Part shown: positions 8,681-17,883 of the stretch, piece after piece
Numbering within the stretch: position 1 is the first letter of the stretch
How the letters are laid out: every line of letters begins with the position of its first letter
Source: Paenibacillus tyrphae
GTDB lineage: Bacteria; Bacillota; Bacilli; Paenibacillales; NBRC-103111
Length of the DNA stretch: 64,000 bases
Reading direction: 5' to 3'
NCBI RefSeq assembly: GCF_024158745.1
Contig: NZ_JAMZAW010000001.1
Coordinates: 248,001 to 312,000 of the forward strand
Translations under genes and position numbers: made by a program
Notes under the pieces: generated by a model
Databases searched by the model: none
Seen by the model: only the letters and a program-made list of their open reading frames with translations
What the model was told of the DNA's origin: nothing

Positions 8681-9136
8681 TTATTTTGTTCCCGTATGCC
8701 CGAAGCCACCCGCTCCGCGTTCCGTCTCGTCCAGTTCGCTTACCTCGGTCAGCGTAATAAGCGGCACCGTCTGGAACACCATTTGCGCGATGCGCTCGTT
8801 ACGGTTGATGGTGAATGTTTCTTTGCCATGATTGATCAGCAGCACCTTGACTTCGCCGCGGTAATCGGCATCGATCGTGCCCGGCGTGTTCAAGGATGTG
8901 ATCCCGTGTTTAAAAGCAAGCCCGCTTCGCGGACGGATCTGGGCTTCCAGCCCTGCCGGCATGGCAAGCGCAAATCCGGTCGGAATGAGCGCCCGTTCGC
9001 CCGGCCCGAGATCGACCGGCTCGCTTACGGCCGCATACAGGTCGAAGCCGCTGGCCAGCTCGGACATTTTTTGCGGCAGCGCGATATCTTCATTCCCCGG
9101 CAGCCGTTTAATTAACACTTCGATTCGTTCAGACAA
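8681..9136 (-). CDS. dut: dUTP diphosphatase
   Basis: A 151-residue trimeric dUTPase that hydrolyses dUTP to dUMP and keeps uracil out of DNA. All five family motifs are present: ASGFDLYAA (28-36), RPRSG (69-73), GTIDADYRG (86-94, with the catalytic Asp and Tyr), RIAQMVF and the C-terminal [10 protein letters not shown]. The TTG at 9134-9136 is seven bases after GGAGG; the frame remains open upstream inside mlpA but with no ribosome site. It overlaps the mlpA stop by eight bases. In B. subtilis this position is held by ymxH, so the gene is a lineage-specific substitution at this spot. Confidence 0.93.
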   Translation of the reverse strand: MSERIEVLIKRLPGNEDIALPQKMSELASGFDLYAAVSEPVDLGPGERALIPTGFALAMPAGLEAQIRPRSGLAFKHGITSLNTPGTIDADYRGEVKVLLINHGKETFTINRNERIAQMVFQTVPLITLTEVSELDETERGAGGFGHTGTK

Positions 9137-10379
9137 GCTGATCCCTCCTAAATCCGGCGATGGCATCATTCGTCTGCCCGACCATAGCCAATGCAAACGG
9201 AACGGACAGCATCTCCGCCGTCAGCGCTTGAACTTGCTCCATCTCCACGCTTTCGATACGCTGTATCATTTCATCCAGATTGTAATGCCTGCCCAGCATC
9301 AACTCGTTTTTCCCGATCCGGTTCATCCGGCTGCTGGTGCTCTCCAGGCTTAAAATCAAGCTGCCCTTCATCTGTTCCTTGCCCTTCTTCAGCTCGGTCG
9401 GGGTCAATCCCTTCTCCTTGATGTCGGCCAGCAGCTCAAGTGTCACCTTAAGCACTTCTTCGGTCTGCTTAGGCGCCGTACCGGTATAGACGGTAAACAG
9501 CCCCCCGTCCTGGTAGGAAGAATGATAGGAATATACCGAGTAGGCCAGCCCGCGTTTCTCGCGGATTTCCTGGAATAACCGGGAGCTCATGCCGCCGCCG
9601 ATCGCATTGTTCAGCAGGATCATCGCATACAGCCGGTCATCCTTCGCAGCCAGCCCCGGCAGCGATAAGCAAATATGGTTTTGCTCGGTTTTCTTCTGAT
9701 GGTACTCGGAATCGCTCCGGAACGCCAAAGGCTCAAGCGAGGCCTGCGAGCCCGCATTCGCAAAGCTGCCGAAATGCTTCTCGATCAAGCCGACGACATC
9801 GTCGTTTATGTTGCCGGCGATGCTGATGACCGTATTGGCAATCGTATACTGCGACTTCATATACTCCTTGAGCGTATCGGAGGTCATCGCCGCCAGATTG
9901 CTTTGCGTGCCGATGATGGTACGTCCGAGCGAATGCCCGCCGAAAGCGGCCCGGGCAATCAGATCATGCACCATATCGTCTGGGGTATCTTCATACATCG
10001 CGATTTCTTCATAAATAACATTTTTTTCTTTTTCCAATTCCATCTCATCGAAGACCGAACCGAAAAACATATCGGAGAGCACTTCCACCGCGAGCGGCAG
10101 ATGCTCGTCCAGCACCTTGCAATAATAGCACGTGTACTCCTTGGAAGTGAAGGCGTTCACGTTGCCTCCGATGCCGTCGAAAATTTCGGCGATATCTTTG
10201 GCGGTGTATTTGTCCGTGCCCTTAAAGAGCATATGCTCGATAAAATGCGAAATGCCGTTGTTCATCTCGTTTTCGCTGCGCGATCCGGTTTTGACCCAGA
10301 TGCCGAAAGCAACGGAGCGGCACGTCGGAATTTTCTCGATGACGAGCCGCAGTCCGTTGGTTAATGTGTATTTGTCCAA
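9129..10379 (-). CDS. mlpA: M16-family zinc protease (MlpA/YmxG)
   Basis: A 416-residue pitrilysin/M16B peptidase. The inverted zinc motif HFIEH lies at 45-49, with the downstream Glu of the third ligand in the expected region, and the protein has the two similar halves of this family. B. subtilis MlpA has been tied to control of protease production, but the substrate is not known. The start is a TTG at 10377-10379, nine bases after GAGGAGG; an ATG-containing extension upstream lacks a ribosome site. It lies between ylxY and dut, overlapping the latter. Confidence 0.9.
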   Translation of the reverse strand: MDKYTLTNGLRLVIEKIPTCRSVAFGIWVKTGSRSENEMNNGISHFIEHMLFKGTDKYTAKDIAEIFDGIGGNVNAFTSKEYTCYYCKVLDEHLPLAVEVLSDMFFGSVFDEMELEKEKNVIYEEIAMYEDTPDDMVHDLIARAAFGGHSLGRTIIGTQSNLAAMTSDTLKEYMKSQYTIANTVISIAGNINDDVVGLIEKHFGSFANAGSQASLEPLAFRSDSEYHQKKTEQNHICLSLPGLAAKDDRLYAMILLNNAIGGGMSSRLFQEIREKRGLAYSVYSYHSSYQDGGLFTVYTGTAPKQTEEVLKVTLELLADIKEKGLTPTELKKGKEQMKGSLILSLESTSSRMNRIGKNELMLGRHYNLDEMIQRIESVEMEQVQALTAEMLSVPFALAMVGQTNDAIAGFRRDQLV

Positions 10380-10449
10380 ACGCTTTAAGCCTCCTCGGTA
10401 CGGCGAAGTCTTGATTCCCCTGCACAGGTATAACATTCTGATATTACCA

Positions 10450-11490
10450 TTATTGTCCGGCGGACTCAACCTTCGGAACGCGCGCGGGCGAGATTACCTC
10501 GCTGACGGTGCCCAAAGACAGCCCTTTGGCCCGGATGGCGCGTATCATGCCCAGCAGCGCGGCGCTGCTCGAAGACGTAGGATGCATCAGGATCAGCGAG
10601 CCGGGCTCGATCCGTGTAGCGACTTTATGCACGATGGAAGACGGCTCCGGCTTTTTCCAATCTACCGTATCGATCGTCCACAAAATGGTGCGCAGGTTCA
10701 TCTCATGCGCGACGTCTACAGTCATTTGATTGTAATCGCCCGAGGGCGGCGCGAACAGACGGTTCTGCACGCCCAATTCCTGCTTCAGCATCGTCTCGGT
10801 CTTGCTGATCTCGGCAGCGGTTTGCGTCCGGCTGAGCTTGCTCATGTCCCGGTGAGAGTAGGCATGATTGGAGACTTCGTGTCCTTCCTCCATAATTTTG
10901 CGGGCAGTCGGAATATTTTTTTTCAGCCACATCCCGTCGAAAAAAAAGGTCGCATGCACCTGCTCCTTACGGAGAACGTCCAGCATTCGCGGCAAATACT
11001 CGTCGCCCCACGCCACGTTGATCATGAGCGCTGCCATCGGCTTCGCCGGGTTGCCCTTGTAGATCGGATTCGGTCCGAGCTGATCCAGATTGACTTGAGG
11101 CGGCACTTCGCGGAACACGAGCTGCAGCGTTGCAGGAAACGACTGCCGCTCCGCCAGCTCCAGCGACTTCTCGACATCGACCTCAAGCCCGTTGTATCCC
11201 GGTATCGCTTTCCATACGCGGTCGATCTTGGCGTTCACCGGCGGGATATTGCGCTTCGCCGCCTCGGCCTTGATTCTCTCAAGCACTCTGGCCCGCCGTT
11301 CTCCCCCATCGTCACTCCATGCCCTAAGCGACAGCAGAGAAGACAGCGTCCGTACATCGTTTGCAGCCCGTTCATGACTGTTCTTCTCTCTGGCATGCTG
11401 TACGAATCGGTCGACCGCCGGAGAGAACTGCAAGCCGAGCAGCAGAGCTCCAAAGCATAATGACGCAGCTAACCATCGTTTGCGTTTCAT
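10450..11490 (-). CDS. ylxY: YlxY-type polysaccharide deacetylase homologue
   Basis: A 346-residue protein with an N-terminal signal-anchor (7-23), a linker domain and a C-terminal NodB fold. The NodB metal pair His209/His213 (NHAYSH) and an LMHP motif near the end are present, but the usual TFDDG motif is replaced by MINVAWGDEY at 156-165, so the catalytic Asp pair is missing. This also occurs in YlxY proteins as a family and suggests altered or no deacetylase activity. The ATG at 11488-11490 lies six bases after AGGAGA. It probably acts outside the membrane on peptidoglycan or as a structural protein. Confidence 0.85.
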   Translation of the reverse strand: MKRKRWLAASLCFGALLLGLQFSPAVDRFVQHAREKNSHERAANDVRTLSSLLSLRAWSDDGGERRARVLERIKAEAAKRNIPPVNAKIDRVWKAIPGYNGLEVDVEKSLELAERQSFPATLQLVFREVPPQVNLDQLGPNPIYKGNPAKPMAALMINVAWGDEYLPRMLDVLRKEQVHATFFFDGMWLKKNIPTARKIMEEGHEVSNHAYSHRDMSKLSRTQTAAEISKTETMLKQELGVQNRLFAPPSGDYNQMTVDVAHEMNLRTILWTIDTVDWKKPEPSSIVHKVATRIEPGSLILMHPTSSSSAALLGMIRAIRAKGLSLGTVSEVISPARVPKVESAGQ

Positions 11491-11521
11491 GCCCATTCTC
11501 CTGTCCACACCTGTTTGTCCC

Positions 11522-11531
11522 CATCTTATGC
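11522..11531 (-). promoter_or_regulatory. GCATAAGATG element upstream of ylxY
   Basis: The same ten bases occur upstream of spoVFA at a similar distance from the start codon (32 versus 37 bases). It looks like a sporulation sigma-factor -10, but no good -35 is seen here at the right spacing. Confidence 0.3.
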
Positions 11532-11595
11532 CCCGCAGGACAGGTTTAGACCAACGTAGAGAGAGCGCCGCGGCTGAAATCTGGATTTTCGGGCA

Positions 11596-11627
11596 AACAA
11601 AAAAGAGACAGACTGCTCTGGCTCTTT
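11596..11627 (-). terminator. Rho-independent terminator after pnp
   Basis: Minus strand: AAAGAG-C-CAGA, loop GCAG, TCTG-T-CTCTTT and a T run, 32 bases after the pnp stop. Confidence 0.85.
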
Positions 11628-11659
11628 CTGCATGCTCGCTTGAAAAGTCAAGCGTTAAA

Positions 11660-13762
11660 TTAGGTTTGGGCTGGCACTTGTGCCGTTAATACCGCTTTAC
11701 GCGACAAATTGACGCGGCCTTGGTTGTCGATCTCCGTTACTTTCACGGTAATCGTATCGCCGATCTTGACGACATCTTCCACCTTGCCTACCCGCTCGGT
11801 CGACAGTTGGGAAATGTGCACCAAGCCTTCTTTGCCCGGTAAAATTTCGACGAAGGCGCCGAACTTTTCGATCCGCTTCACGGTGCCGAGGTACGTTTCC
11901 CCAACGATCACCTCGCGGACGATGCCTTCGATGATTTGACGCGCTTTTTCGTTCATCTCGCTGTTGGACGAAGCGATGAAGACGCGGCCATCCTGCTCGA
12001 TGTCGATTTTTACGCCGGTTTCTTCGATGATCTTGTTGATGATTTTGCCGCCTGCTCCGATGACATCGCGGATCTTGTCCGGGTTGATCTGCATCGTGAC
12101 GATTTTCGGCGCATAAGGCGACAGGTCCGATTTCGGCTGCGAAATGCGATCCAGCATTTTGTTCAAAATGTGCATGCGGCCTTTTTTCGCCTGCTCCAAC
12201 GCGTCCGTCAAAATGGCCCGGTCGATGCCGTCGATTTTGATATCCATCTGCAGAGCGGTAACCCCTTTGGCGGTACCTGCCACTTTAAAGTCCATGTCGC
12301 CAAGGTGGTCTTCCATCCCCTGGATGTCCGTCAAGATCGAGTAATGCTCCCCGTCTTTGATCAGACCCATAGCTACGCCCGCTACCGGAGCTTTGATCGG
12401 AACGCCTGCATCCATCATCGCCAGCGTGCTCGCGCAAATGCTCGCCTGCGAAGTCGAGCCGTTCGATTCCAGCACCTCGGAAACCAGACGGATCGTATAC
12501 GGGAAATCGGCTTCGGAAGGAATAACCGGCTCCAGCGCACGTTCGCCGAGCGCCCCGTGTCCGATTTCGCGCCGTCCCGGCGCACGCAGCGGTCGGGCTT
12601 CGCCTACGCTGAACGGCGGGAAATTGTAATGATGCATAAATCGCTTCGATTCTTCCAGGTCGAGACCGTCGAGAATTTGCACGTCGCCAAGCGCTCCGAG
12701 CGTACATACGCTGAGTGCCTGCGTTTGGCCGCGGGTAAACAAGCCGGAGCCGTGCGTACGCGGCAGCAGGTTGATGTCGCATTCGATCGGTCTGATTTCA
12801 TCGAGCCCGCGTCCGTCCGGACGAACTTTATCATGCGTAATCAAGCGGCGCACTTCTTCTTTCACGATATCGTACAGCGTTTCTTTGACGTCGGCCATTT
12901 TCTCCGGCGTTTCGGCGTAGACCGCGGCAAAATGCTCTTTCGCTTCGTTATTGATCGCGTCGATCGCATCTTGTCTTGCATGCTTCTCCGGAATTTTGAC
13001 CGCTTCCACCAGACGGGCTTGAGCGAACTCGCGAACCGCTTGGTTTACGTCGCTATCGACGCTGTGAAGCTTAACTTCCATTTTCGGCTTGCCGACTTCC
13101 TGCACGAATTGGTCCTGTACGGCAACGATTTTGCGGATTTCGTCATGACCGAACATGATCGCTTCCAGCATCACTTCCTCCGGCACTTCTTCCGCACCGG
13201 CTTCAACCATCATGATAGCATCCTTCGTGCCTGCCACGACGAGGTGGATATCGCTTTTTTCCGACTGCTCGAGGGTCGGGTTAATGACGAACTGCCCGTC
13301 CACCCGTCCAACAATGACGCCGCCCACCGGACCGTTAAACGGCACGTCAGAAATGCTGAGCGCTGCGGAGGTTCCGATCATGGCCGCAATTTCCGGCGCG
13401 CATTCCTGATCCACACTCATGACGATCGCAACGATCTGCACGTCATTTCGGAAGCCTTCCGGAAACAACGGACGAATCGGACGGTCCGTCAACCGGCTGG
13501 ACAAAATCGCTTTCTCACTAGGGCGTCCTTCCCTTTTAATAAAGCCTCCGGGGATTTTACCTACCGAATAAAGACGCTCCTCGTAGTTCACGGTTAGAGG
13601 GAAAAAATCCAAATCTTTCGGCTCGGCGGAAGCCGTTACCGTACAAAGTACGACGGTTTCGCCGTAGCGCGCAACGACAGCCCCGTTCGCCTGCTTCGCC
13701 AGACGTCCGGTTTCCAGAATCAACGGACGTCCGCCGAGATCCATCTGCACTTGTTTCTCCAT
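11660..13762 (-). CDS. pnp: Polyribonucleotide nucleotidyltransferase (PNPase)
   Basis: A 700-residue PNPase, the phosphorolytic 3'-5' exoribonuclease of mRNA decay. Two RNase PH-like cores flank an all-alpha domain; a KH domain (around 555-615, with [12 protein letters not shown]) and an S1 domain (around 620-690, with GLVHISQL) close the protein. The length is normal and there is no frameshift. The ATG at 13760-13762 follows GAGGAGG by six bases. It lies downstream of rpsO, as in most bacteria, but a terminator and nearly 390 bases separate the two. The leader contains a hairpin discussed separately. Confidence 0.96.
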   Translation of the reverse strand: MEKQVQMDLGGRPLILETGRLAKQANGAVVARYGETVVLCTVTASAEPKDLDFFPLTVNYEERLYSVGKIPGGFIKREGRPSEKAILSSRLTDRPIRPLFPEGFRNDVQIVAIVMSVDQECAPEIAAMIGTSAALSISDVPFNGPVGGVIVGRVDGQFVINPTLEQSEKSDIHLVVAGTKDAIMMVEAGAEEVPEEVMLEAIMFGHDEIRKIVAVQDQFVQEVGKPKMEVKLHSVDSDVNQAVREFAQARLVEAVKIPEKHARQDAIDAINNEAKEHFAAVYAETPEKMADVKETLYDIVKEEVRRLITHDKVRPDGRGLDEIRPIECDINLLPRTHGSGLFTRGQTQALSVCTLGALGDVQILDGLDLEESKRFMHHYNFPPFSVGEARPLRAPGRREIGHGALGERALEPVIPSEADFPYTIRLVSEVLESNGSTSQASICASTLAMMDAGVPIKAPVAGVAMGLIKDGEHYSILTDIQGMEDHLGDMDFKVAGTAKGVTALQMDIKIDGIDRAILTDALEQAKKGRMHILNKMLDRISQPKSDLSPYAPKIVTMQINPDKIRDVIGAGGKIINKIIEETGVKIDIEQDGRVFIASSNSEMNEKARQIIEGIVREVIVGETYLGTVKRIEKFGAFVEILPGKEGLVHISQLSTERVGKVEDVVKIGDTITVKVTEIDNQGRVNLSRKAVLTAQVPAQT

Positions 13763-14056
13763 ATTCAACCTCCTCAATTTTCATTCAAAGCTTTTGAAAT
13801 TTCATACCCGGATTTCATTATGTACAATTAATCGCTCGAAGCCGGGATCCCCGCACTACCGCCATTGCTTGGCGACCAATCGGGCAGACTTGCCGCCGGA
13901 TCGCCAAAACGCCGGTCTTCCTTAACCATTCTGCATATTAGTCAGTATTTCCTTCTTTTTATGAAAATAGTAACCCAAAAGAAGTGCGGCCTCCTGCAAT
14001 GTGCGACAACGATCAGCCCTACTCGAACAAGCTGCCAAACAAGGCTATCCCGATAT
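13763..14056 (-). promoter_or_regulatory. Leader and intergenic region upstream of pnp
   Basis: About 290 bases between the rpsO terminator and pnp with no gene. The main structure is a hairpin at 13869-13907: TTGGCGA pairs with TCGCCAA around an inner GGCA/TGCC stem. I see no convincing -35/-10 pair. In Escherichia coli the rpsO-pnp gap carries a hairpin used in PNPase autoregulation; a similar role here is only a suggestion. Confidence 0.35.
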
Positions 14057-14135
14057 TTTAAAAAAGCAACCCCGCAGCCCGTGCATCCGTACGCCAGGCG
14101 TTCCGGCGTGCACAAAGGACAAACGTGGTTGCTTT
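14057..14135 (-). terminator. Compound terminator after rpsO
   Basis: Minus strand: an outer stem AAAGCAACC/GGTTGCTTT encloses an inner GTGCACGCC/GGCG...TGCAC hairpin, and the structure ends in TTTTTTAAAA. It begins 15 bases after the rpsO stop. Confidence 0.8.
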
Positions 14136-14150
14136 AGTTGTAAGGCTGAA

Positions 14151-14420
14151 TTAACGGCGCAGACCGAGTTTTTCGATCAAAGCGCTGTAACGTTTGACGT
14201 CTTTGTTTTTCAAGTACGTCAGAAGCTTACGGCGTTGGCCGACCATTTTGAGCAGACCGCGACGAGAATGATGATCTTTCTTGTGCGTCTTCAAGTGGCT
14301 GGTCAGGTTTACGATGTTTTCCGTAAGAATTGCAACTTGTACTTCTGGAGATCCAGTGTCGCTTTCATGCGTTTTGTGCGTTTGGATCAGTTCCTGCTTG
14401 CGTTCTTGTGTCAATGCCAT
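14151..14420 (-). CDS. rpsO: 30S ribosomal protein S15
   Basis: An 89-residue S15, which binds 16S rRNA early in small-subunit assembly. The sequence contains the family stretch [17 protein letters not shown] and the basic HHSRRGLL region. The ATG at 14418-14420 lies seven bases after GGAGGTGA, and the length is exactly that of the family. It has its own promoter at 14557-14586 and a terminator, so it can be made on its own. The ~130-base leader is a candidate for S15 autoregulation. Confidence 0.97.
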   Translation of the reverse strand: MALTQERKQELIQTHKTHESDTGSPEVQVAILTENIVNLTSHLKTHKKDHHSRRGLLKMVGQRRKLLTYLKNKDVKRYSALIEKLGLRR

Positions 14421-14550
14421 GATTGAGTCACCTCCGAAAATAATAAGTATATCCCCTGTGGCCCAGAGACCGATGGAGTACTCGATTCTCCATGCCAAGG
14501 TTCATGCGATGTCCTGTATTCCTCATGCGATGCATGTTGAATCGACAACG
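14421..14550 (-). promoter_or_regulatory. rpsO leader RNA, candidate S15 autoregulatory element
   Basis: Untranslated leader of about 130 bases. It contains the ten-base direct repeat CATCGCATGA twice (14502-14511 and 14523-14532) and a hairpin ATGGAG/CTCCAT close to the ribosome site. S15 leaders are self-regulated in several bacteria with different structures; no known class is matched by eye. Confidence 0.4.
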
Positions 14551-14556
14551 TTTCAT

Positions 14557-14586
14557 AGTATACCATAGTTTGTTTATAAAAGTAAA
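14557..14586 (-). promoter_or_regulatory. Sigma-A promoter of rpsO
   Basis: Minus strand: TTTACT (14581-14586), 18 bp, TATACT (14557-14562) preceded by TATGG (extended -10). It starts right after the ribF stop. Confidence 0.7.
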
Positions 14587-14592
14587 ATAAAA

Positions 14593-15552
14593 TTACGAGT
14601 TTTGAATCGTTTTTCGAGCCGCAAGAATCGAACGCGCTTGATCCGCATCTTGACCGATCTGGGAAATCAGCTCTTGAACCGAAGCGAATCTCCGTTCTTC
14701 GCGAATAAACGCCAGCAGTTCCACCTGTACGTTCTCTCCGTAGATCGTTTCGTGAAAATCGAACAAATGCGCCTCCAGCGCAGGCTGCGTCAGGCCGGTG
14801 ACGAAGGTAGGCTTCACCCCGACATTCATGACTCCGCCTACTTTGCAGCCCCCGACAGTGACCTGTACGGCATAGACGCCATTGGCCGGAATAACGTAAG
14901 GCTGGCTCACCTCAAGATTCGCGGTCGGGAAACCGATGGTACGGCCCCGCCCATCTCCGTGCACGACCGTCCCTTCCAGCCGGTAAGGCCGGGCAAGCAG
15001 CGCATTCGCTTCAGCAATATCGCCGCGAAGCAAGCATTCGCGAATCAACGTGCTGCTGACTTTCTCGCCGTTCCTGTGAAACGGACGAATCACCTCGACC
15101 GCAAATCTCCCCTTGGCCAAATCGCACAGCGTATCCGGCGTCCCTGCGCCCTTGTAGCCGAAGGTGAAGTCAAATCCGACGAAAACCGTACGGACCTTCA
15201 TCGGCACAAGCATGTGCTCGACAAACTGTTCGGGCGTTACGCGCATAAACGATTCGCTGAAATTCACGACATAGGTCGCATCGACCTGAAGCTGCCGCAG
15301 CAATTCCTGCTTGGCCGCGAGCGGCGAAAGCAGCTTGGTGTATTTGTCCATCCCAAGCACTTGTCTGGGATGCGGATGAAACGTCATGATGGCAGCCGGC
15401 AGTTGAAGCTCGGCCCCGCGCTCGACCGCCCTCCGAATCACTTCCCGGTGACCGAGGTGAACGCCGTCGAAATCCCCGATCGCCAGCACCTTGGCGGAGT
15501 CGTCCGGACGGCCGTCCTGCGGCAGCGGATACGATAGCTGTACCGTTTCCAT
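14593..15552 (-). CDS. ribF: Bifunctional riboflavin kinase / FAD synthetase
   Basis: A 319-residue RibF (RibC in Bacillus), which turns riboflavin into FMN and then FAD. The N-terminal FAD synthetase half has the nucleotidyl-transferase motif GDFDGVHLGHREV and a later SSTLIRE; the C-terminal half has the riboflavin kinase motif GRTIGFPTANL. The ATG at 15550-15552 is preceded by AGGTGAAGG; a longer N-terminal extension would cover the ribosome site. It is the last gene of the rimP-to-ribF unit. No FMN riboswitch lies in the short gap after truB. Confidence 0.94.
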   Translation of the reverse strand: METVQLSYPLPQDGRPDDSAKVLAIGDFDGVHLGHREVIRRAVERGAELQLPAAIMTFHPHPRQVLGMDKYTKLLSPLAAKQELLRQLQVDATYVVNFSESFMRVTPEQFVEHMLVPMKVRTVFVGFDFTFGYKGAGTPDTLCDLAKGRFAVEVIRPFHRNGEKVSSTLIRECLLRGDIAEANALLARPYRLEGTVVHGDGRGRTIGFPTANLEVSQPYVIPANGVYAVQVTVGGCKVGGVMNVGVKPTFVTGLTQPALEAHLFDFHETIYGENVQVELLAFIREERRFASVQELISQIGQDADQARSILAARKTIQNS

Positions 15553-15599
15553 GATGTATCCTTCACCTACATTTCTTTGGTGCGTTTGACCGCTCAAGC

Positions 15600-16541
15600 T
15601 CAAGAAAATATTTTAACCGGCAGCAGCAATCCCAGCTCCGAATCCCATTCAAAAAGCCCGACTAACGCGCCCGTTTCTTCCGTGAAGCAGGCGACCGCCC
15701 GCTCGCCGTTGGACGAAAAGGCGTTTAATGCATCCTTCTGCCCCTCACTGACGCGAATTTTCTGACCCTGCAGCGCCTTCTGTGCTTGAACGGAAGAAAG
15801 CCGGACGGCCGGCAAATGGGCAACCGCCTGCTCCATCGGAATCAACCGCCCGGCAAGCTCTCCGTTTTTGTGAAGAGCTTCGATCTGTTCAAGCGTCAGG
15901 CATCGTTCCGGCCCGATATGTCCGGTCGAGGTTCGCACCAGCTCCGCCATAACGGCTGGAACGCCGAGAGCTTGTCCAATATCTGCACACAGCGTACGAA
16001 TATACGTTCCCTTGGAGCAGTTAACGCGAAACTTGACTTGCGGATAATCTCCCGACCAGTCCGTCTCCAGCACATCGATGCCGTAAATGGTAACCGTCCG
16101 GGACTTCCGCTCCACTTGAACGCCCTGCCGCGCCAGCTCATACAATCGTTTGCCATCTACCTTGACGGCAGAATACATCGGCGGCACCTGTTCGATGTCG
16201 CCGATAAAGCGTAAGACCGCCGCAGTCACTTGTTCCGGCGTCAACCGTTCTCCAAGGCGCTCCACCTGCTCCAGCACTTCCCCCGACAAGTCCTCCGTAT
16301 CGGTAGCAAGTCCCAAAAGCAGAGTCGCTTCGTACGCTTTCGGCAGCTCCTGGATGTACTCGACAAGCCGGGTCGCCCTGCCGATGCAAAGCGGCAGGAC
16401 TCCTGTCACTTGAGGATCAAGCGTTCCCGTATGGCCGATCCGCTTGATTCTAACGATGCGGCGCACTTTAGCCACCACATCGTGGGAAGTGAAGCCTTTC
16501 GGCTTCCATACGGGCAAAATGCCTTCCAATTCCGTTGTCAT
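15600..16541 (-). CDS. truB: tRNA pseudouridine-55 synthase TruB
   Basis: A 313-residue TruB, which makes pseudouridine 55 in the T-loop of tRNAs. The catalytic Asp42 sits in GHTGTLDPQVTGVLP, and the later SKGTYIRTLCADIG motif is present. A C-terminal PUA-like domain follows. The start ATG overlaps the nrnA stop by four bases, so the two are translationally coupled. The order rbfA-nrnA-truB-ribF is that of an ordinary Paenibacillus-type rimP operon. Confidence 0.95.
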   Translation of the reverse strand: MTTELEGILPVWKPKGFTSHDVVAKVRRIVRIKRIGHTGTLDPQVTGVLPLCIGRATRLVEYIQELPKAYEATLLLGLATDTEDLSGEVLEQVERLGERLTPEQVTAAVLRFIGDIEQVPPMYSAVKVDGKRLYELARQGVQVERKSRTVTIYGIDVLETDWSGDYPQVKFRVNCSKGTYIRTLCADIGQALGVPAVMAELVRTSTGHIGPERCLTLEQIEALHKNGELAGRLIPMEQAVAHLPAVRLSSVQAQKALQGQKIRVSEGQKDALNAFSSNGERAVACFTEETGALVGLFEWDSELGLLLPVKIFS

Positions 16542-17524
16542 GCGAGCGCCATCCCTACTTCCCGAACGACTCGCTCAACCGCTTCGGACATCGAACCGCG
16601 AATCGTACAACCGGCTGCTTTGACATGCCCGCCGCCTCCGAATTTTTGCGCAAGTGCCGCGACATCAGCCAAGCCTCCGGAACGGAAGCTGACTTTAACG
16701 ATTCCGGGCTCTTTTTCCTTAAACAGCATGCCGACTTCAACCCCTTCGACATTGCGGGCATAGTTGACGAGTCCGTCCATATCTTCGCTGGATGCATCGG
16801 TAGCCGACAAATCGTCCAAAGAGACGGACAGCCAGGCAACCTTGTTGTCATGGGCAAAGGACAACGTATTGAGACTTCGCTTCAGCAAGGATACCTGACC
16901 GAGCGTCATCGTTTCGAGCAGCCTTTCGGCAAGCTCGTGCCCCTTCACACCGCGCGCCAGCATATCTGCCGCGATCTGCATCACTTTCGGCGTCGTATTG
17001 GAATAACGGAAACCTCCCGTGTCCGTCAGTAAACCGGTATAAATACAATCGTTCAGCTCCGGCGTGAACTCCAGGTTTAGCTCCAGCGCCAGGTCGTACA
17101 GCACTTCCACGGTAGCCGCGGCATCGGAACGCACGAGATTGACGGTTCCGAAACCGTCATTGGTGGCATGATGATCGATGTTCAGCAGCTTCCGCTCCGG
17201 CTCGAAGCATTCGCTTACCGAGCCGATGCGTCCGAAATCCGCGCAATCGACCGAGATCACCGCCACAAACGTGCGTTCGGGCGGAGCTTTCTCATATTCG
17301 ATGACCGAATAAGGCCCGGCCATATACATGAACTTTTCCGGGATCCGGCCTTCGTTGATCAGTGTGAAACGTTTGTTTAACGACTGAAGCATCCAAGCGA
17401 CCGCAAACGTGGACCCGGCGGCATCACCGTCGGGTTGCACGTGAGATACGACCAGAAAATCATCCTGCTCGCGGATAAACCCGGCCGCCGCTTGAAGCTG
17501 AACGGCATATTCCGCTGCGGTCAT
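16538..17524 (-). CDS. nrnA: DHH-family nanoRNase / pAp phosphatase (NrnA type)
   Basis: A 328-residue DHH/DHHA1 phosphoesterase, related to NrnA, which degrades very short RNAs and dephosphorylates 3'-phosphoadenosine 5'-phosphate. Metal motifs are SHVQPDGDA (His28, Asp32, Asp34), VDCAD, DHH (117-119) and [10 protein letters not shown]; the DHHA1 substrate motif [10 protein letters not shown] lies near the C-terminus. It overlaps rbfA and truB by four bases on either side. In B. subtilis nrnA is elsewhere in the genome; its placement here with translation genes fits a role in clearing RNA decay products. Confidence 0.9.
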   Translation of the reverse strand: MTAAEYAVQLQAAAGFIREQDDFLVVSHVQPDGDAAGSTFAVAWMLQSLNKRFTLINEGRIPEKFMYMAGPYSVIEYEKAPPERTFVAVISVDCADFGRIGSVSECFEPERKLLNIDHHATNDGFGTVNLVRSDAAATVEVLYDLALELNLEFTPELNDCIYTGLLTDTGGFRYSNTTPKVMQIAADMLARGVKGHELAERLLETMTLGQVSLLKRSLNTLSFAHDNKVAWLSVSLDDLSATDASSEDMDGLVNYARNVEGVEVGMLFKEKEPGIVKVSFRSGGLADVAALAQKFGGGGHVKAAGCTIRGSMSEAVERVVREVGMALA

Positions 17525-17877
17525 GCTTCCGCATTCCCATCGTTAATTTGGTGAATGAGCGTTTCGATCTTGCTGCCGTAATCGATCGAGGCATCGAATT
17601 TAAACAGCAATTCCGGAATTTTGCGCATCCGAATTCGTTTGCCGAGCTCGGAACGGATAAAGCCGGTGCCGCGGGCGAGTGCCTTCAGCGTTTCTTCCTT
17701 CTGTTCGTCGCTGCCAAGCACGCTCAAGTATACTTTGGCCTGGGAAAAATCATTCGTCACATCGACGCCGGTCACGGTAATGAAACCGATGCGCGGGTCT
17801 TTCAGTTCGGATTGAATGATCTGGCTTAATTCCTTCTTGATTTGTTCCCCGACTCTGCCCACGCGAATTTTTGCCAT
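17521..17877 (-). CDS. rbfA: 30S ribosome-binding factor A
   Basis: A 118-residue RbfA, a KH-like protein that helps late maturation of the 30S subunit. The signature region [15 protein letters not shown] and the AKVYLSVLG segment are recognisable, and length is normal. The ATG is preceded by GAGGTGATC. It follows infB after only six bases: the small ylxP (DUF503) gene found between them in B. subtilis is absent. Confidence 0.94.
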   Translation of the reverse strand: MAKIRVGRVGEQIKKELSQIIQSELKDPRIGFITVTGVDVTNDFSQAKVYLSVLGSDEQKEETLKALARGTGFIRSELGKRIRMRKIPELLFKFDASIDYGSKIETLIHQINDGNAEA

Positions 17878-17883
17878 AGCGGA

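Noticed and set aside
11936-13597. A 553-codon plus-strand open frame opposite pnp
   Set aside because: Same reasons as for the frame opposite polC; pnp is intact on the other strand.
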